Origin: Pseudoramibacter alactolyticus
GTDB taxonomy: Bacteria > Bacillota > Clostridia > Eubacteriales > Eubacteriaceae
Assembly: GCF_050908235.1 (NCBI RefSeq)
Contig: NZ_CP194340.1
Direction: 5' to 3' (one strand)
DNA length: 64,000 bases
Shown here: positions 16,305 through 23,799 of the stretch, piece by piece
How the letters are laid out: every line of letters begins with the position of its first letter
Numbering within the stretch: the stretch's first letter is position 1
Translations under genes and position numbers: made by a program
The notes under the pieces: model-generated
What the model saw: only the letters and a program-made list of their open reading frames with translations
Databases searched by the model: none
Told to the model about the DNA's origin: nothing

Positions 16305-17171
16305 ATGAAAAAATTATTTGGCAAAAAGGCATTGGCGGCACTGGCATTGACAGCGGGCATCGTATTGGTCGGGCTTGGGCTCACGGCCTGCGGCGGAAGC
16401 AAAGAACTGACCATCGCGGTGCCCAACGACACCACCAACGAAGCCCGGGCATTGCTACTTTTACAGGATAAGGGCTATATCACCCTCAAGAAGGACGCCG
16501 GCATCCAGGCCACCGTTAAAGACATCAAGAGCAACCCGAAGCATATCAAATTCAAGGAAGTGGAGGCGGCTCAGGTGCCCAATGTCCTGAAGGATGTGGA
16601 CTACGCGGTGATCAACTCGAACTACGCCATCGAAGCGAAGCTTAATCCGAAAAAGGATGCGCTGACTCAGGAAGGATCGTCCTCGCCCTATGCGAATATC
16701 GTTGCCGTGAAGAAGGGCAACGAGAAGACCGCGAAAACCAAGGCCTTGGTCGCGGCCCTCGAAAGCAAACAGGTTGCGGACTATATTAAGACGAAATACA
16801 AAGGTGCCATCGTTTCGACGGTGAAAAACCCAGGCAACGGTTACGACAGTACGGTGGACTATGCAGCGCTCAAGGGCCGGACGATTACGGTGGCCGCCTC
16901 GCCGACCCCGCATGCCGAAATTCTGGCCCAGGCTAAGAAGATCCTGTCGAAAAAGGGCGTGACCCTGAGCGTGAAGGAATTCACCGACTACGTGCAGCCC
17001 AACAATGTCGTGAACAGCGGCGAAATGGACGCCAATTATTTCCAGCATAAGCCCTATCTCGACGATTTCAATAAAGAAAACAAGACGGCGATCGTCTCGG
17101 CGGGGGCCATTCACGTGGAGCCCATGGGTCTTTATGGAGGCAAGCAGGATTCGCTGAACGCGCTCAAATAA
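16305..17171 (+). CDS. metQ: MetQ/NlpA-type substrate-binding lipoprotein, circularly permuted order
   Basis: A 288-residue lipoprotein with a signal peptide and lipobox LTAC (Cys29), so anchored outside the membrane to deliver methionine or a related amino acid to MetNI. The family's two conserved halves are in reversed order. Residues 34-173 carry what is normally the C-terminal half (TIAVPNDTTNEARALLLL, VDYAVINSNYAIEA, SPYANIVAV, KYKGAIV). Residues 191-288 carry the normal N-terminal half (TITVAASPTPHAEIL, EFTDYVQPN, DANYFQHKPYLDDFN, HVEPMGLY), ending QDSLNALK where canonical proteins continue into the IAVPND strand. No frameshift is seen. ATG at 16305 has GGAGGAG upstream; the preceding TTG is in frame but less likely. 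Confidence 0.9.
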   Translation: MKKLFGKKALAALALTAGIVLVGLGLTACGGSKELTIAVPNDTTNEARALLLLQDKGYITLKKDAGIQATVKDIKSNPKHIKFKEVEAAQVPNVLKDVDYAVINSNYAIEAKLNPKKDALTQEGSSSPYANIVAVKKGNEKTAKTKALVAALESKQVADYIKTKYKGAIVSTVKNPGNGYDSTVDYAALKGRTITVAASPTPHAEILAQAKKILSKKGVTLSVKEFTDYVQPNNVVNSGEMDANYFQHKPYLDDFNKENKTAIVSAGAIHVEPMGLYGGKQDSLNALK

Positions 17172-17195
17172 GCGGGCGGCGCATCCGAAAAAGTT

Positions 17196-17259
17196 TTGAA
17201 AAAATCTTCAGGAATCGGTATAATATATGCGTCGGCTGCTCATGGGCAGACCGGCGCAT
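17196..17259 (+). promoter_or_regulatory. metN promoter with an adjacent hairpin (partial terminator)
   Basis: TTGAAA, 17 bases, TATAAT (17219-17224) form a good promoter. Three bases later a hairpin with ATGCG/CGCAT and CGG/CCG arms (17227-17259) runs into TTTTATTA. The hairpin could end metQ transcripts partially, making the binding protein more abundant than MetNI, while the promoter adds metNI transcripts. Which role dominates cannot be told. Confidence 0.45.
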
Positions 17260-17350
17260 TTTATTATCTGTGTTTAACAGCACCGTGCCGAGGACGCGCA
17301 GCAAGAGGGCTCGCGTGCATCGCGCGATTGGGTTGATGGGGAGAAAAGCA

Positions 17351-18355
17351 ATGATTGCGATCAAAAATCTGTCGAAAACCTTCGAGACGACAGACCGCGA
17401 GGTCCACGCCCTGAAGCATATTGACATCACTGTGGACGATGGCGATATTTACGGGATCATCGGCATGAGCGGCGCGGGCAAGAGCACCCTTGTTCGCTGC
17501 ATCAACATGCTCGAGCGGCCCACGGAAGGCAGCGTGACCATCGACGGGACCGATGTCGGCACCTTGTCGGAAAAGGATCTACGCCAGGTGCGGCGCGGCG
17601 TTACGATGATTTTTCAGAATTTTAACCTGCTGATGCAGCGCACCTGTCTGAAAAACGTTTGTTTCCCGCTGGAGCTGACGGGCACACCCAAGGCGAAAGC
17701 CGAAGCCCGCGCCCGGGAGTTGCTGGAGACGGTCGGCCTGCCGGACAAGGCGGGGGCCTATCCGGCACAGCTTTCCGGCGGGCAGCAGCAGCGCATCGCC
17801 ATCGCCCGCGCGCTGGCTACCAATCCCAGGGTGCTGCTTTGCGACGAAGCGACCAGCGCCCTCGATCCGAAAACGACCCAGCAGATTCTCGCGCTCATCC
17901 GGGAGATCAACCGCAAGCTGGGCATCACCGTCATCATCATCACCCACCAGATGTCGGTGGTGGAAGCCATCTGCAACAAGGTGGCGATTTTGGACCGGGG
18001 AACCGTGGTGGAGAAGGGATCGGTGCGTTCGGTCTTTGCCAATCCCCGGAGCGATGCGGCTAAACGCCTGGTCAACCCGGACCGGGAGGACGAAAGCTTT
18101 GTGATTCCCGAAGGCTCTCGGGCCATGCGCTTATCTTTCGACGATTCGGAGACCACAGAGACGCCGCTCATTGCGAAACTGGCCATCGAAAAAGGGATTC
18201 AGGCCAATATCCTTTCGGCTTCGACCCGCTCGGTGGAGGGGAAGGCCTTTGGCAAAATGATTTTGAGCATTGAAGATAAGGGAACGGATTTTCAGGACGC
18301 GATGGTTTATTTAAATCAAAGCGGCGGCGTGCGCGCCGAGGAGGTGACAGAATGA
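17351..18355 (+). CDS. metN: Methionine ABC transporter ATP-binding protein MetN
   Basis: A 334-residue ATPase with Walker A GMSGAGKST, Q-loop FQNFNLL, signature LSGGQQQR, Walker B VLLCDEATSALD and H-loop THQM. The C-terminal part beyond residue 250 matches the NIL (ACT-like) sensor domain that lets methionine inhibit MetNI. The ATG at 17351 is preferred because the earlier part of the frame runs through the promoter and hairpin region. It overlaps metI by the ATGA junction. Confidence 0.95.
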   Translation: MIAIKNLSKTFETTDREVHALKHIDITVDDGDIYGIIGMSGAGKSTLVRCINMLERPTEGSVTIDGTDVGTLSEKDLRQVRRGVTMIFQNFNLLMQRTCLKNVCFPLELTGTPKAKAEARARELLETVGLPDKAGAYPAQLSGGQQQRIAIARALATNPRVLLCDEATSALDPKTTQQILALIREINRKLGITVIIITHQMSVVEAICNKVAILDRGTVVEKGSVRSVFANPRSDAAKRLVNPDREDESFVIPEGSRAMRLSFDDSETTETPLIAKLAIEKGIQANILSASTRSVEGKAFGKMILSIEDKGTDFQDAMVYLNQSGGVRAEEVTE

Positions 18356-19053
18356 GCGGTTTGTTTGCATCAGCGGCGTCCCGGGAGGCGCTGAATATCA
18401 TCCAGACGGAATTTCCCTTGGCGCTGTGGGAAACGGTGTACATCACCTTTGTGGCCACGGCGCTGGCCATCGTCATCGGTCTGCCGCTGGGCATTTTGCT
18501 GGTGGTGGGGGACAAGGACGGCGTGCTGCCCCTGCCCCGCGGCTTGATGCACGGGCTGGGCATCATCATCAACTTGTTGCGTTCGGTGCCGTTTTTGATT
18601 CTGATGATTTTGGTGATCCCGCTGACCCGGGCCATCGTCGGCACCTCCATCGGGACCACGGCCTCCATCGTGCCGCTGGTGATCGCGTCCTTTCCTTTTG
18701 TGGCGCGTCTGGTGGAAAGCAGCCTGCGGGAGGTGGATCCAAATATCGTGGAGGCGGCCCAGAGCATGGGTGCGTCCCCGTTTCAGATCATCACCAAGGT
18801 GATGATCCCGGAAAGTGTGCCCTCGTTGGTGTCCAATGCGACCATCGCCATCACGACCATTTTGTCTTACTCGGCGATGAGCGGCATCATCGGCGGCGGC
18901 GGCCTCGGGAAAATCGCCATTAACTACGGCTATTACCGCTATAAATATTTGGTGATGGTGGCGGCGGTGATCCTGCTGATCGTGCTGGTGCAGATTTTCC
19001 AGACGGTGGGCGATCACTGGGCGATTGCCAGCGATAAGCGGCTGAAGAAGTAA
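18352..19053 (+). CDS. metI: Methionine ABC transporter permease MetI
   Basis: A 233-residue permease with five to six membrane segments and the EAA loop that contacts MetN (EAAQSMGASPFQIITKVMIPE). The start overlaps the metN stop by four bases, showing translational coupling. Its partners are MetN and the permuted MetQ just upstream. Confidence 0.95.
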   Translation: MSGLFASAASREALNIIQTEFPLALWETVYITFVATALAIVIGLPLGILLVVGDKDGVLPLPRGLMHGLGIIINLLRSVPFLILMILVIPLTRAIVGTSIGTTASIVPLVIASFPFVARLVESSLREVDPNIVEAAQSMGASPFQIITKVMIPESVPSLVSNATIAITTILSYSAMSGIIGGGGLGKIAINYGYYRYKYLVMVAAVILLIVLVQIFQTVGDHWAIASDKRLKK

Positions 19054-19115
19054 CCGGCAGGCGACCGGGGGGATGCGAGCCGGCGGCAAAAAGAATTCAT
19101 AGGGGAGGTTAACGA

Positions 19116-19844
19116 ATGATTGGTATTGCAGTGAACGTATTGGCGGTGGTGATTGGGGGGCTGATCGGCTCTGGGTTGGGGTCCAGAATCCCCGAGGCTT
19201 TTATGGAGAAGATCAAGCTGGCCTTCAGCGTCTGCGCGGTGGGCATGGGTGTGGCCTCCATCGTGATGATGAAGAACATGCCCGCGGTGATTTTGTCCGT
19301 GGTGGTGGGCACGGTGCTCGGTTTGATTTTCGGGCTGGATGTGCTGATCCGCCGGGGCGGCACGGGCTTGCAGCGGCTGGCTGCGCGGGTCATTCCCCGG
19401 CCGCAGAAAAAAGACCTCTCGGAAGAGGTCTTTGACATGCAGCTCTTGACGGTGATCGTGCTGTTCTGCTCCAGCGCGACGGGGATTTACGGCAGTCTGA
19501 ATGCCGGCATGACGGGAAATGTCGCCATTCTTCTGTCCAAGTCGGTGCTCGATTTCTTCACAGCGATGATTTTTGCGACCAAATTGGGGCCGGTGATTTC
19601 GGCCGTGGCGATTCCGCAGCTGGCCGTGTTTTCACTGATGTTCGTGCTGGCGCGACTGATTCTGCCGGTGACCACGCCGATGATGATCGCAGATTTTAAA
19701 GCCTGCGGCGGCATCCTGCTCATCGCGACAGGACTGTGCATTGCCGGCATCAAGGAATTTCCCATCGCCAACATGCTGCCTGCCATGGTGCTGGTCATTC
19801 CATTCAGCTGGGCGTGGACAACCTATCTGATGCCGTTGCTTTAA
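19116..19844 (+). CDS. DUF554 family membrane protein
   Basis: A 242-residue protein with about seven membrane segments, glycine-rich at the start (VVIGGLIGSGLGSRIPE) and with the typical mid-protein region FCSSATGIYGSLNAGMTGN. It matches the YdfK/YqgA DUF554 family, whose role is not established. RBS GGGGAGG precedes the ATG. It ends at a shared bidirectional terminator with the convergent LOG gene. Confidence 0.88.
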   Translation: MIGIAVNVLAVVIGGLIGSGLGSRIPEAFMEKIKLAFSVCAVGMGVASIVMMKNMPAVILSVVVGTVLGLIFGLDVLIRRGGTGLQRLAARVIPRPQKKDLSEEVFDMQLLTVIVLFCSSATGIYGSLNAGMTGNVAILLSKSVLDFFTAMIFATKLGPVISAVAIPQLAVFSLMFVLARLILPVTTPMMIADFKACGGILLIATGLCIAGIKEFPIANMLPAMVLVIPFSWAWTTYLMPLL

Positions 19845-19867
19845 CGCCTGACGGCTGCGCGAATCGG

Positions 19868-19907
19868 CGCACAAAAATAAGGGACCGCGGTCCCTTATTT
19901 TTGTGCG
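19868..19907. terminator. Bidirectional terminator, perfect 40-base palindrome
   Basis: The sequence CGCACAAAAATAAGGGACCG followed by its exact reverse complement forms a perfect inverted repeat centred at 19887.5. A tracts and T tracts on the two sides serve the convergent DUF554 and LOG genes. Confidence 0.92.
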
Positions 19908-19911
19908 TTTA

Positions 19912-20448
19912 TTATTGATGGCCCAAGGCGGCTTCGACGGCTTCAATGCTGTCGGCAATGACGATCTTGTCCCGGCCGGGTTGATCGAGAAAGTCCTTGG
20001 CGACCATTTCGTCGTAAAGCGTCTTAAACGAGTCGTAAAAGCCTTTTTGATTAAAAACGACGCAGGGTTTGTGGTGCCGGTTGAGCTTGGCCAAAGAAAT
20101 CACCTCGGTGATTTCTTCCATCGTGCCGGGGCCGCCGGGCAGAGCGATAAAGGCGTCGCCCAGCTTGCGCATAATGGTTTTGCGCTCGGCCATGGTTTCC
20201 ACGGTGATGGTTTTGTTGATGAGTTCGTGGGGCTTTTCGATGGCCTTGAGAAATTCGGGAATAACGCCGATCACCCGGCCGCCGGCATCTAAGGTCGCGT
20301 CGGCAACGGTGCCCATCAGGCCGGTCCAGCCGCTGCCGTAAATCAGGCAGTGGCCGTTTTTGCCAATCCAAGTGCCCAGATCGGCAGCGGCTTGTTTAAA
20401 GTCGGGGTCGGTGCCGAAGCGCGATCCGCAGAAAACAGTGATGTTCAT
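19912..20448 (-). CDS. LOG family protein (cytokinin riboside 5'-monophosphate phosphoribohydrolase type)
   Basis: A 178-residue Rossmann-like protein with the LOG signature PGGPGTMEEITE near residue 107 and an early GSRFGTDP and YGSGWTGLMG. LOG proteins hydrolyse AMP-like or cytokinin nucleotides; older annotation calls them lysine decarboxylases, which this signature does not support. AAGGAG lies 7 bases before the ATG. Biological role in this organism is unknown. Confidence 0.92.
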   Translation of the reverse strand: MNITVFCGSRFGTDPDFKQAAADLGTWIGKNGHCLIYGSGWTGLMGTVADATLDAGGRVIGVIPEFLKAIEKPHELINKTITVETMAERKTIMRKLGDAFIALPGGPGTMEEITEVISLAKLNRHHKPCVVFNQKGFYDSFKTLYDEMVAKDFLDQPGRDKIVIADSIEAVEAALGHQ

Positions 20449-20540
20449 GATTTGCTCCTTGTTAGTCGATGAAATTGCGTACTATTAAAATAGCAGGTGT
20501 GGCTGAACGCTGGCTTAATTGCCCGGCGGCAGCCGGCACA

Positions 20541-20570
20541 TTGACAGGCCGCAAACGCCAAAGGTATAAT
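20541..20570 (+). promoter_or_regulatory. Promoter of the small membrane protein gene
   Basis: Consensus TTGACA and TATAAT with an 18-base spacer, 10 bases before a GGGAGGAGG ribosome site. Confidence 0.8.
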
Positions 20571-20596
20571 GGGCGAAAAAGGGAGGAGGATCTTCT

Positions 20597-20809
20597 TTGT
20601 TCAATCGGAATAAAAACTATTCGAAACAGCAGGCGATGAGCAGCATGCTGGCGAATCTGGCTTTTGGCCTTTTGCTGCTGCTTTATGGCGGGGGCAAAGC
20701 GGCAGCGGGCACCGAACGCGGTGTGGCCGTCTTTTGCTGTGCGGCCGGGGGCGTTTTTGTGCTCCTCGGCGTGGTGTGGCTCATCCGCTGGCTGAGGGCT
20801 GCGGATTAA
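20597..20809 (+). CDS. Small two-helix membrane protein, unknown
   Basis: A 70-residue protein starting at TTG, 7 bases after GGGAGGAGG. It has a short basic N-terminus, two hydrophobic helices (residues about 20-33 and 43-64) and a short charged tail. The strong consensus promoter and terminator around it argue that it is a real single-gene unit. I recognise no family. Confidence 0.65.
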   Translation: MFNRNKNYSKQQAMSSMLANLAFGLLLLLYGGGKAAAGTERGVAVFCCAAGGVFVLLGVVWLIRWLRAAD

Positions 20810-20815
20810 AACAGG

Positions 20816-20863
20816 CGCCGTTTCCGAATCATCGAAGGGTGAAAAAGGAAGCGGCGTTTTTTT
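20816..20863 (+). terminator. Terminator of the small membrane protein gene
   Basis: CGCCGTTTCC pairs with GGAAGCGGCG (one G-T pair) and is followed by seven T residues. Confidence 0.8.
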
Positions 20864-20875
20864 ATTGGGGAGAAA

Positions 20876-21748
20876 TCATTTTAAACTCAGAAATGCGCAG
20901 CAGTTGCCCCGGCGTTCGCCGGCGGCGCGGTGGGAGAAGAGCAACTCGGGGTTGCAGCGGGTGCAGATATCGGTGACGGCGATGGCGGCGGACGGCACAC
21001 CGGCATCCTCGAGGATCAGGCGGCCTGCCGCCCAAAGATTGAGCAGGCAGTGGCCTGGACGCGTGGGCGTGAGCAGACTCTTCGCTGCCGGGCCAAAGGC
21101 TTTGCGAAAGGCATCGGCCACATCCTCGGAGATTTCATAACAATCCCGGCAGATGGATGGGCCGATGGCGCAGATGCAGTCCGCGGCGTTTGTGCCGTAG
21201 GCGGCGTGCATGGCGGCTAAGGTTTTGGCCGTGATTTTGGCGACGGTGCCCCGCCAGCCGGAATGGGCCAGGCCGATGGCCCGATGCGCCGGGTCCACCA
21301 GATATACGGGCACGCAGTCGGCGGTGTAGACGGTGAGAATAATGCCGGGCACATTGGTGATCAAGGCGTCGACGGCATGGTAGTTCGCCGGCCGGGTAAC
21401 GCCCTGCCCCCGGTCGGCCGCGGTCACGCGCCGGACGTGGTCGCCGTGTGTTTGCCGGGTGATGACAAAGTCAGAGATGGTGCGCCCGCCGCCCAGAATG
21501 GCAGCGGCCCGGCGATAGTTGGCGGCGACAGCCCGGGCGTCGGCCTCGCGGTGAAAGTTAAAGTTCATTTCAGCGAAGTCGCCGGTGCTGCGGCCGCCGA
21601 CGCGGGTGGAGAAAAAATGATCGACGATGCCGGTGGCGTCGAGGCTGGGGAAGGTCAGGAATTCGGTGGCGATGCCCTCGGCTTCGTAAACCTGCTGGCG
21701 CATCACCGGGCGGGGACCTTTGCGGCGAATGGGATGAAAGCAGTGCAT
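20876..21748 (-). CDS. Multicopper polyphenol oxidase/laccase-domain protein (YfiH/LACC1 family)
   Basis: A 290-residue protein with the three metal-ligand regions of the family: TRQTHGDHV, YTADCVPVYLVD and IGLAHSGWRGTV, then IGPSICRDCYEI. Characterised relatives are zinc-dependent purine nucleoside-metabolising enzymes (adenosine deaminase or nucleoside phosphorylase activities) rather than true laccases. The start at 21748 is preferred because GAGG lies just before it; an internal ATG (MRQQVYEAEG) is also possible. Confidence 0.9.
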   Translation of the reverse strand: MHCFHPIRRKGPRPVMRQQVYEAEGIATEFLTFPSLDATGIVDHFFSTRVGGRSTGDFAEMNFNFHREADARAVAANYRRAAAILGGGRTISDFVITRQTHGDHVRRVTAADRGQGVTRPANYHAVDALITNVPGIILTVYTADCVPVYLVDPAHRAIGLAHSGWRGTVAKITAKTLAAMHAAYGTNAADCICAIGPSICRDCYEISEDVADAFRKAFGPAAKSLLTPTRPGHCLLNLWAAGRLILEDAGVPSAAIAVTDICTRCNPELLFSHRAAGERRGNCCAFLSLK

Positions 21749-21831
21749 GATAACCTCACATGTGCTCGAATGAAATTTTAAATCCGGATGGGATGGCCTT
21801 ATTGTATGCAAGACGGGCCTGTTTTGCAAAT

Positions 21832-21855
21832 AAAAAAAGACACGCAGCGCGTGTC
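21832..21855 (-). terminator. Terminator of thiW-thiM (minus strand)
   Basis: GACACGC and GCGTGTC form a 7-bp stem with a three-base loop. On the minus strand a run of T follows. The stem overlaps the last codon of thiM. Confidence 0.8.
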
Positions 21856-22645
21856 AGATGAAGGATAAAAGGCCGCGCCCCGCCATGGCCGCTGCGAGTT
21901 CGCGATCGTCGAGGATATAGACGTTGTCGATCAAAGCGGCGCGAAAACGGCCGGGAGCCGGAGCGGTTGCCGCCGCGCGCTCGGCGCAAAGCTTCCAGAA
22001 GGCGGATGCGGTGACGGCCGCCGTGAAGGCATCGGCTACCGTGGCGAAGGCGCCGCAAAGGCAGGAGAGCATATCGCCGCTGCCGGTGATTCGGCTCATC
22101 AGCGGGTTGCCGCCGGCAATGCAGCAGGTTTTTTGGCCGTCGCTGACGGCGTCCAGCGCGCCAGTGAGTAAAACCACGCAGTGCCGGAGCCGGGCGAGGC
22201 GCTGCGCCAGAGCCGTTGCCTGATCGCAGGGGAGCCCCTTGGGGCAGTCGACGCCCTGGCTGCGGCTGTCCATACCCAGAAGGGTCTGCGCTTCGCCGGC
22301 GTTGACCCGCAAAATATCGGGGTGGCGAAGGCTGAGCAGCGCACGGACTTTTTCAGCGCGCCAGGGGCTCACGCCGACGCCGACCGGATCGAGAACGACG
22401 GGATGATCGGCGGCGCGAAGACAGGTGTGGCAGGCGCTCCATCTGACAGCATCCGGGGTGCCGGCATTGAGCACGGTGGCCTGGGCTGCGGCGGTGACAG
22501 CGGCCATTTCCTCCGGGGCCTGCGCCATGATGGGGCTCGCCCCGAGGGCCAGCAGCAGATTGGCACAGCTCTCGGAAGAGACCGTATTGGCGACACAGTG
22601 CACCAGCGGCCGGGCCGCGCGCAAAGCTTTTAGACGGTCGCTCAT
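21854..22645 (-). CDS. thiM: Hydroxyethylthiazole kinase ThiM
   Basis: A 263-residue ribokinase-like enzyme that phosphorylates 4-methyl-5-(2-hydroxyethyl)thiazole for thiamine salvage. Motifs are VHCVANTVSSESCANLLLALGASPIMA, LDPVGVGVSPWR, ILRVNAGEAQTLLG and the C-terminal anion hole ITGSGDMLSCLCGAF. It overlaps the thiW stop by four bases and shares the TPP riboswitch upstream of thiW. Confidence 0.94.
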   Translation of the reverse strand: MSDRLKALRAARPLVHCVANTVSSESCANLLLALGASPIMAQAPEEMAAVTAAAQATVLNAGTPDAVRWSACHTCLRAADHPVVLDPVGVGVSPWRAEKVRALLSLRHPDILRVNAGEAQTLLGMDSRSQGVDCPKGLPCDQATALAQRLARLRHCVVLLTGALDAVSDGQKTCCIAGGNPLMSRITGSGDMLSCLCGAFATVADAFTAAVTASAFWKLCAERAAATAPAPGRFRAALIDNVYILDDRELAAAMAGRGLLSFI

Positions 22646-23172
22646 GTGCGGGGACGAAGGATTAACTGCATCCTGCCCAGGGCGCCGTTCTTCTGCAGGG
22701 CAGCAACCAGAATACCGGCGAGAATGGCGCCGCCGATCGTGGAAATCAGGAAAGGCATCACAAAGGCGTAAAACGCAACGGAACCGGCGGCAATCCCCAT
22801 GAAGGTCACAGCGACGGGATAAGACAACAGCCCGCCGACGATGCCGGTGCCGAAAATTTCTGCAGCCAGGGTGGCAAAAAGATTTTTAAAACGCCAGTAC
22901 ACCAAGCCGCAAAGCAAGGCGCCGCACATGCTGCCGGGGAAGGCCAGCACCGTACCGAGGCCGAAGAGATTGCGCAGAAGGCTTGCGGCAAAGGCGACGA
23001 ACACGCCCCAGAAAGGCCCGAGCAGGACGGCACAGAGAATATTGACCACATGCTGCACCGGTGCGCATTTGGAACCGAAAACCGGAAAAGAAAACAAAGA
23101 GCCGACGACGGCGAGGGCGCAAAGCAGGGCCGCAATGGCAAGCTTGCGCGTATTAAAAGCAGATTGAGACAC
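22642..23172 (-). CDS. thiW: Thiamine precursor (thiazole) ECF transporter component ThiW
   Basis: A 176-residue S-component-like membrane protein with five to six helices. The family-typical start RKLAIAALLCALAVVGSLFSFPVFGSKCAP is followed by VQHVVNILCAVLLGP. GTG at 23172 has AGGAGG 4-5 bases upstream and is preferred; the longer open frame runs through the structured leader. It would bind hydroxyethylthiazole and work with the energising ECF module encoded elsewhere, feeding ThiM. Confidence 0.92.
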   Translation of the reverse strand: MSQSAFNTRKLAIAALLCALAVVGSLFSFPVFGSKCAPVQHVVNILCAVLLGPFWGVFVAFAASLLRNLFGLGTVLAFPGSMCGALLCGLVYWRFKNLFATLAAEIFGTGIVGGLLSYPVAVTFMGIAAGSVAFYAFVMPFLISTIGGAILAGILVAALQKNGALGRMQLILRPRT

Positions 23173-23420
23173 GAGAACCTCCTGAAGGAAAACATTCGAA
23201 GCAAGACCGCCGGAAGCAGCGGTCTTCCAAATACGGCAGATCGCCCGGGTTGGACGACGTTTCTCGGTCGAGACTCGCTGGTCTCCTCTCACGCCGGAAC
23301 ACGGCTTCCCATCGCTGGTATCGGCTCGGATCCGAGGCGCTCCCCTCCGGTCCGTTCCCGCGGCTGCAGGTGCCTATCTTCCCAATGGTCACATCCTTTC
23401 GCGCTGTGCGCAGATTGAAT
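23173..23420 (-). other. Long GC-rich leader between the TPP terminator and thiW, no gene recognised
   Basis: About 245 bases of GC-rich sequence separate the riboswitch terminator from thiW. It contains the palindrome CTCGGATCCGAG and, 20-30 bases before the thiW ribosome site, a hairpin AAGACCGC/GCGGTCTT. Open frames here have no family resemblance. It may be a further RNA regulatory element, but I recognise no riboswitch class or T-box (no T-box AGGGTGG-type sequence). Confidence 0.4.
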
Positions 23421-23428
23421 TAAACAAC

Positions 23429-23462
23429 AAAAAACGGCAGGGGCCCGTCGCGGCCTGCCGTT
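23429..23462 (-). terminator. Riboswitch-controlled terminator before thiW
   Basis: On the minus strand AACGGCAGG and CCTGCCGTT form a 9-bp stem, followed by TTTTTT. It lies 24 bases after the TPP aptamer, as expected for transcriptional control. Confidence 0.85.
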
Positions 23463-23485
23463 ATCAGCATGATTGTTTATTCAAG

Positions 23486-23565
23486 CACTTCCTACGTCGG
23501 CATTATCCGCATCAGGTGAAAGGGTCGAAACAAAAGCTTCCTCTCAGCACGTGGCTCCCCTGTGA
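23486..23565 (-). ncRNA. TPP riboswitch upstream of thiW-thiM
   Basis: On the minus strand the conserved elements appear in order: CAGGGGAGCC, GCTGAGAGGAAGC, GACCCTTTCACCTGATG, CGGATAATGCCGACGTAGGAAGTG. These are the pyrimidine- and pyrophosphate-sensing cores of the THI element. Binding of thiamine pyrophosphate is expected to favour the terminator at 23429-23462. Confidence 0.95.
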
Positions 23566-23708
23566 ATAAAGCGATTATCCCACGGCGAGCGCCCGTTGTC
23601 AAATGAATGGAGATATAGTTTCGACACGACATTCTAAAAACGAAAATAAAAACAAAAATAGTAAAAGTAAAAGAAAGAAAAATAAATTAAAAATTTAATA
23701 AAAACAGC

Positions 23709-23737
23709 TTGAAATGGATTAAATGAGCTGATAAAAT
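23709..23737 (+). promoter_or_regulatory. Promoter of the second acid-sugar operon
   Basis: TTGAAA and TAAAAT are separated by 17 bases. It sits in a stretch of about 170 bases (23,630-23,799) that is almost free of C on this strand and mostly A and G. Confidence 0.55.
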
Positions 23738-23799
23738 AGAAAAAGAAAAAATAAAAGTAAAAAACAAAGAAAAAAGAAAATAAATGAAAGGACTTTACA

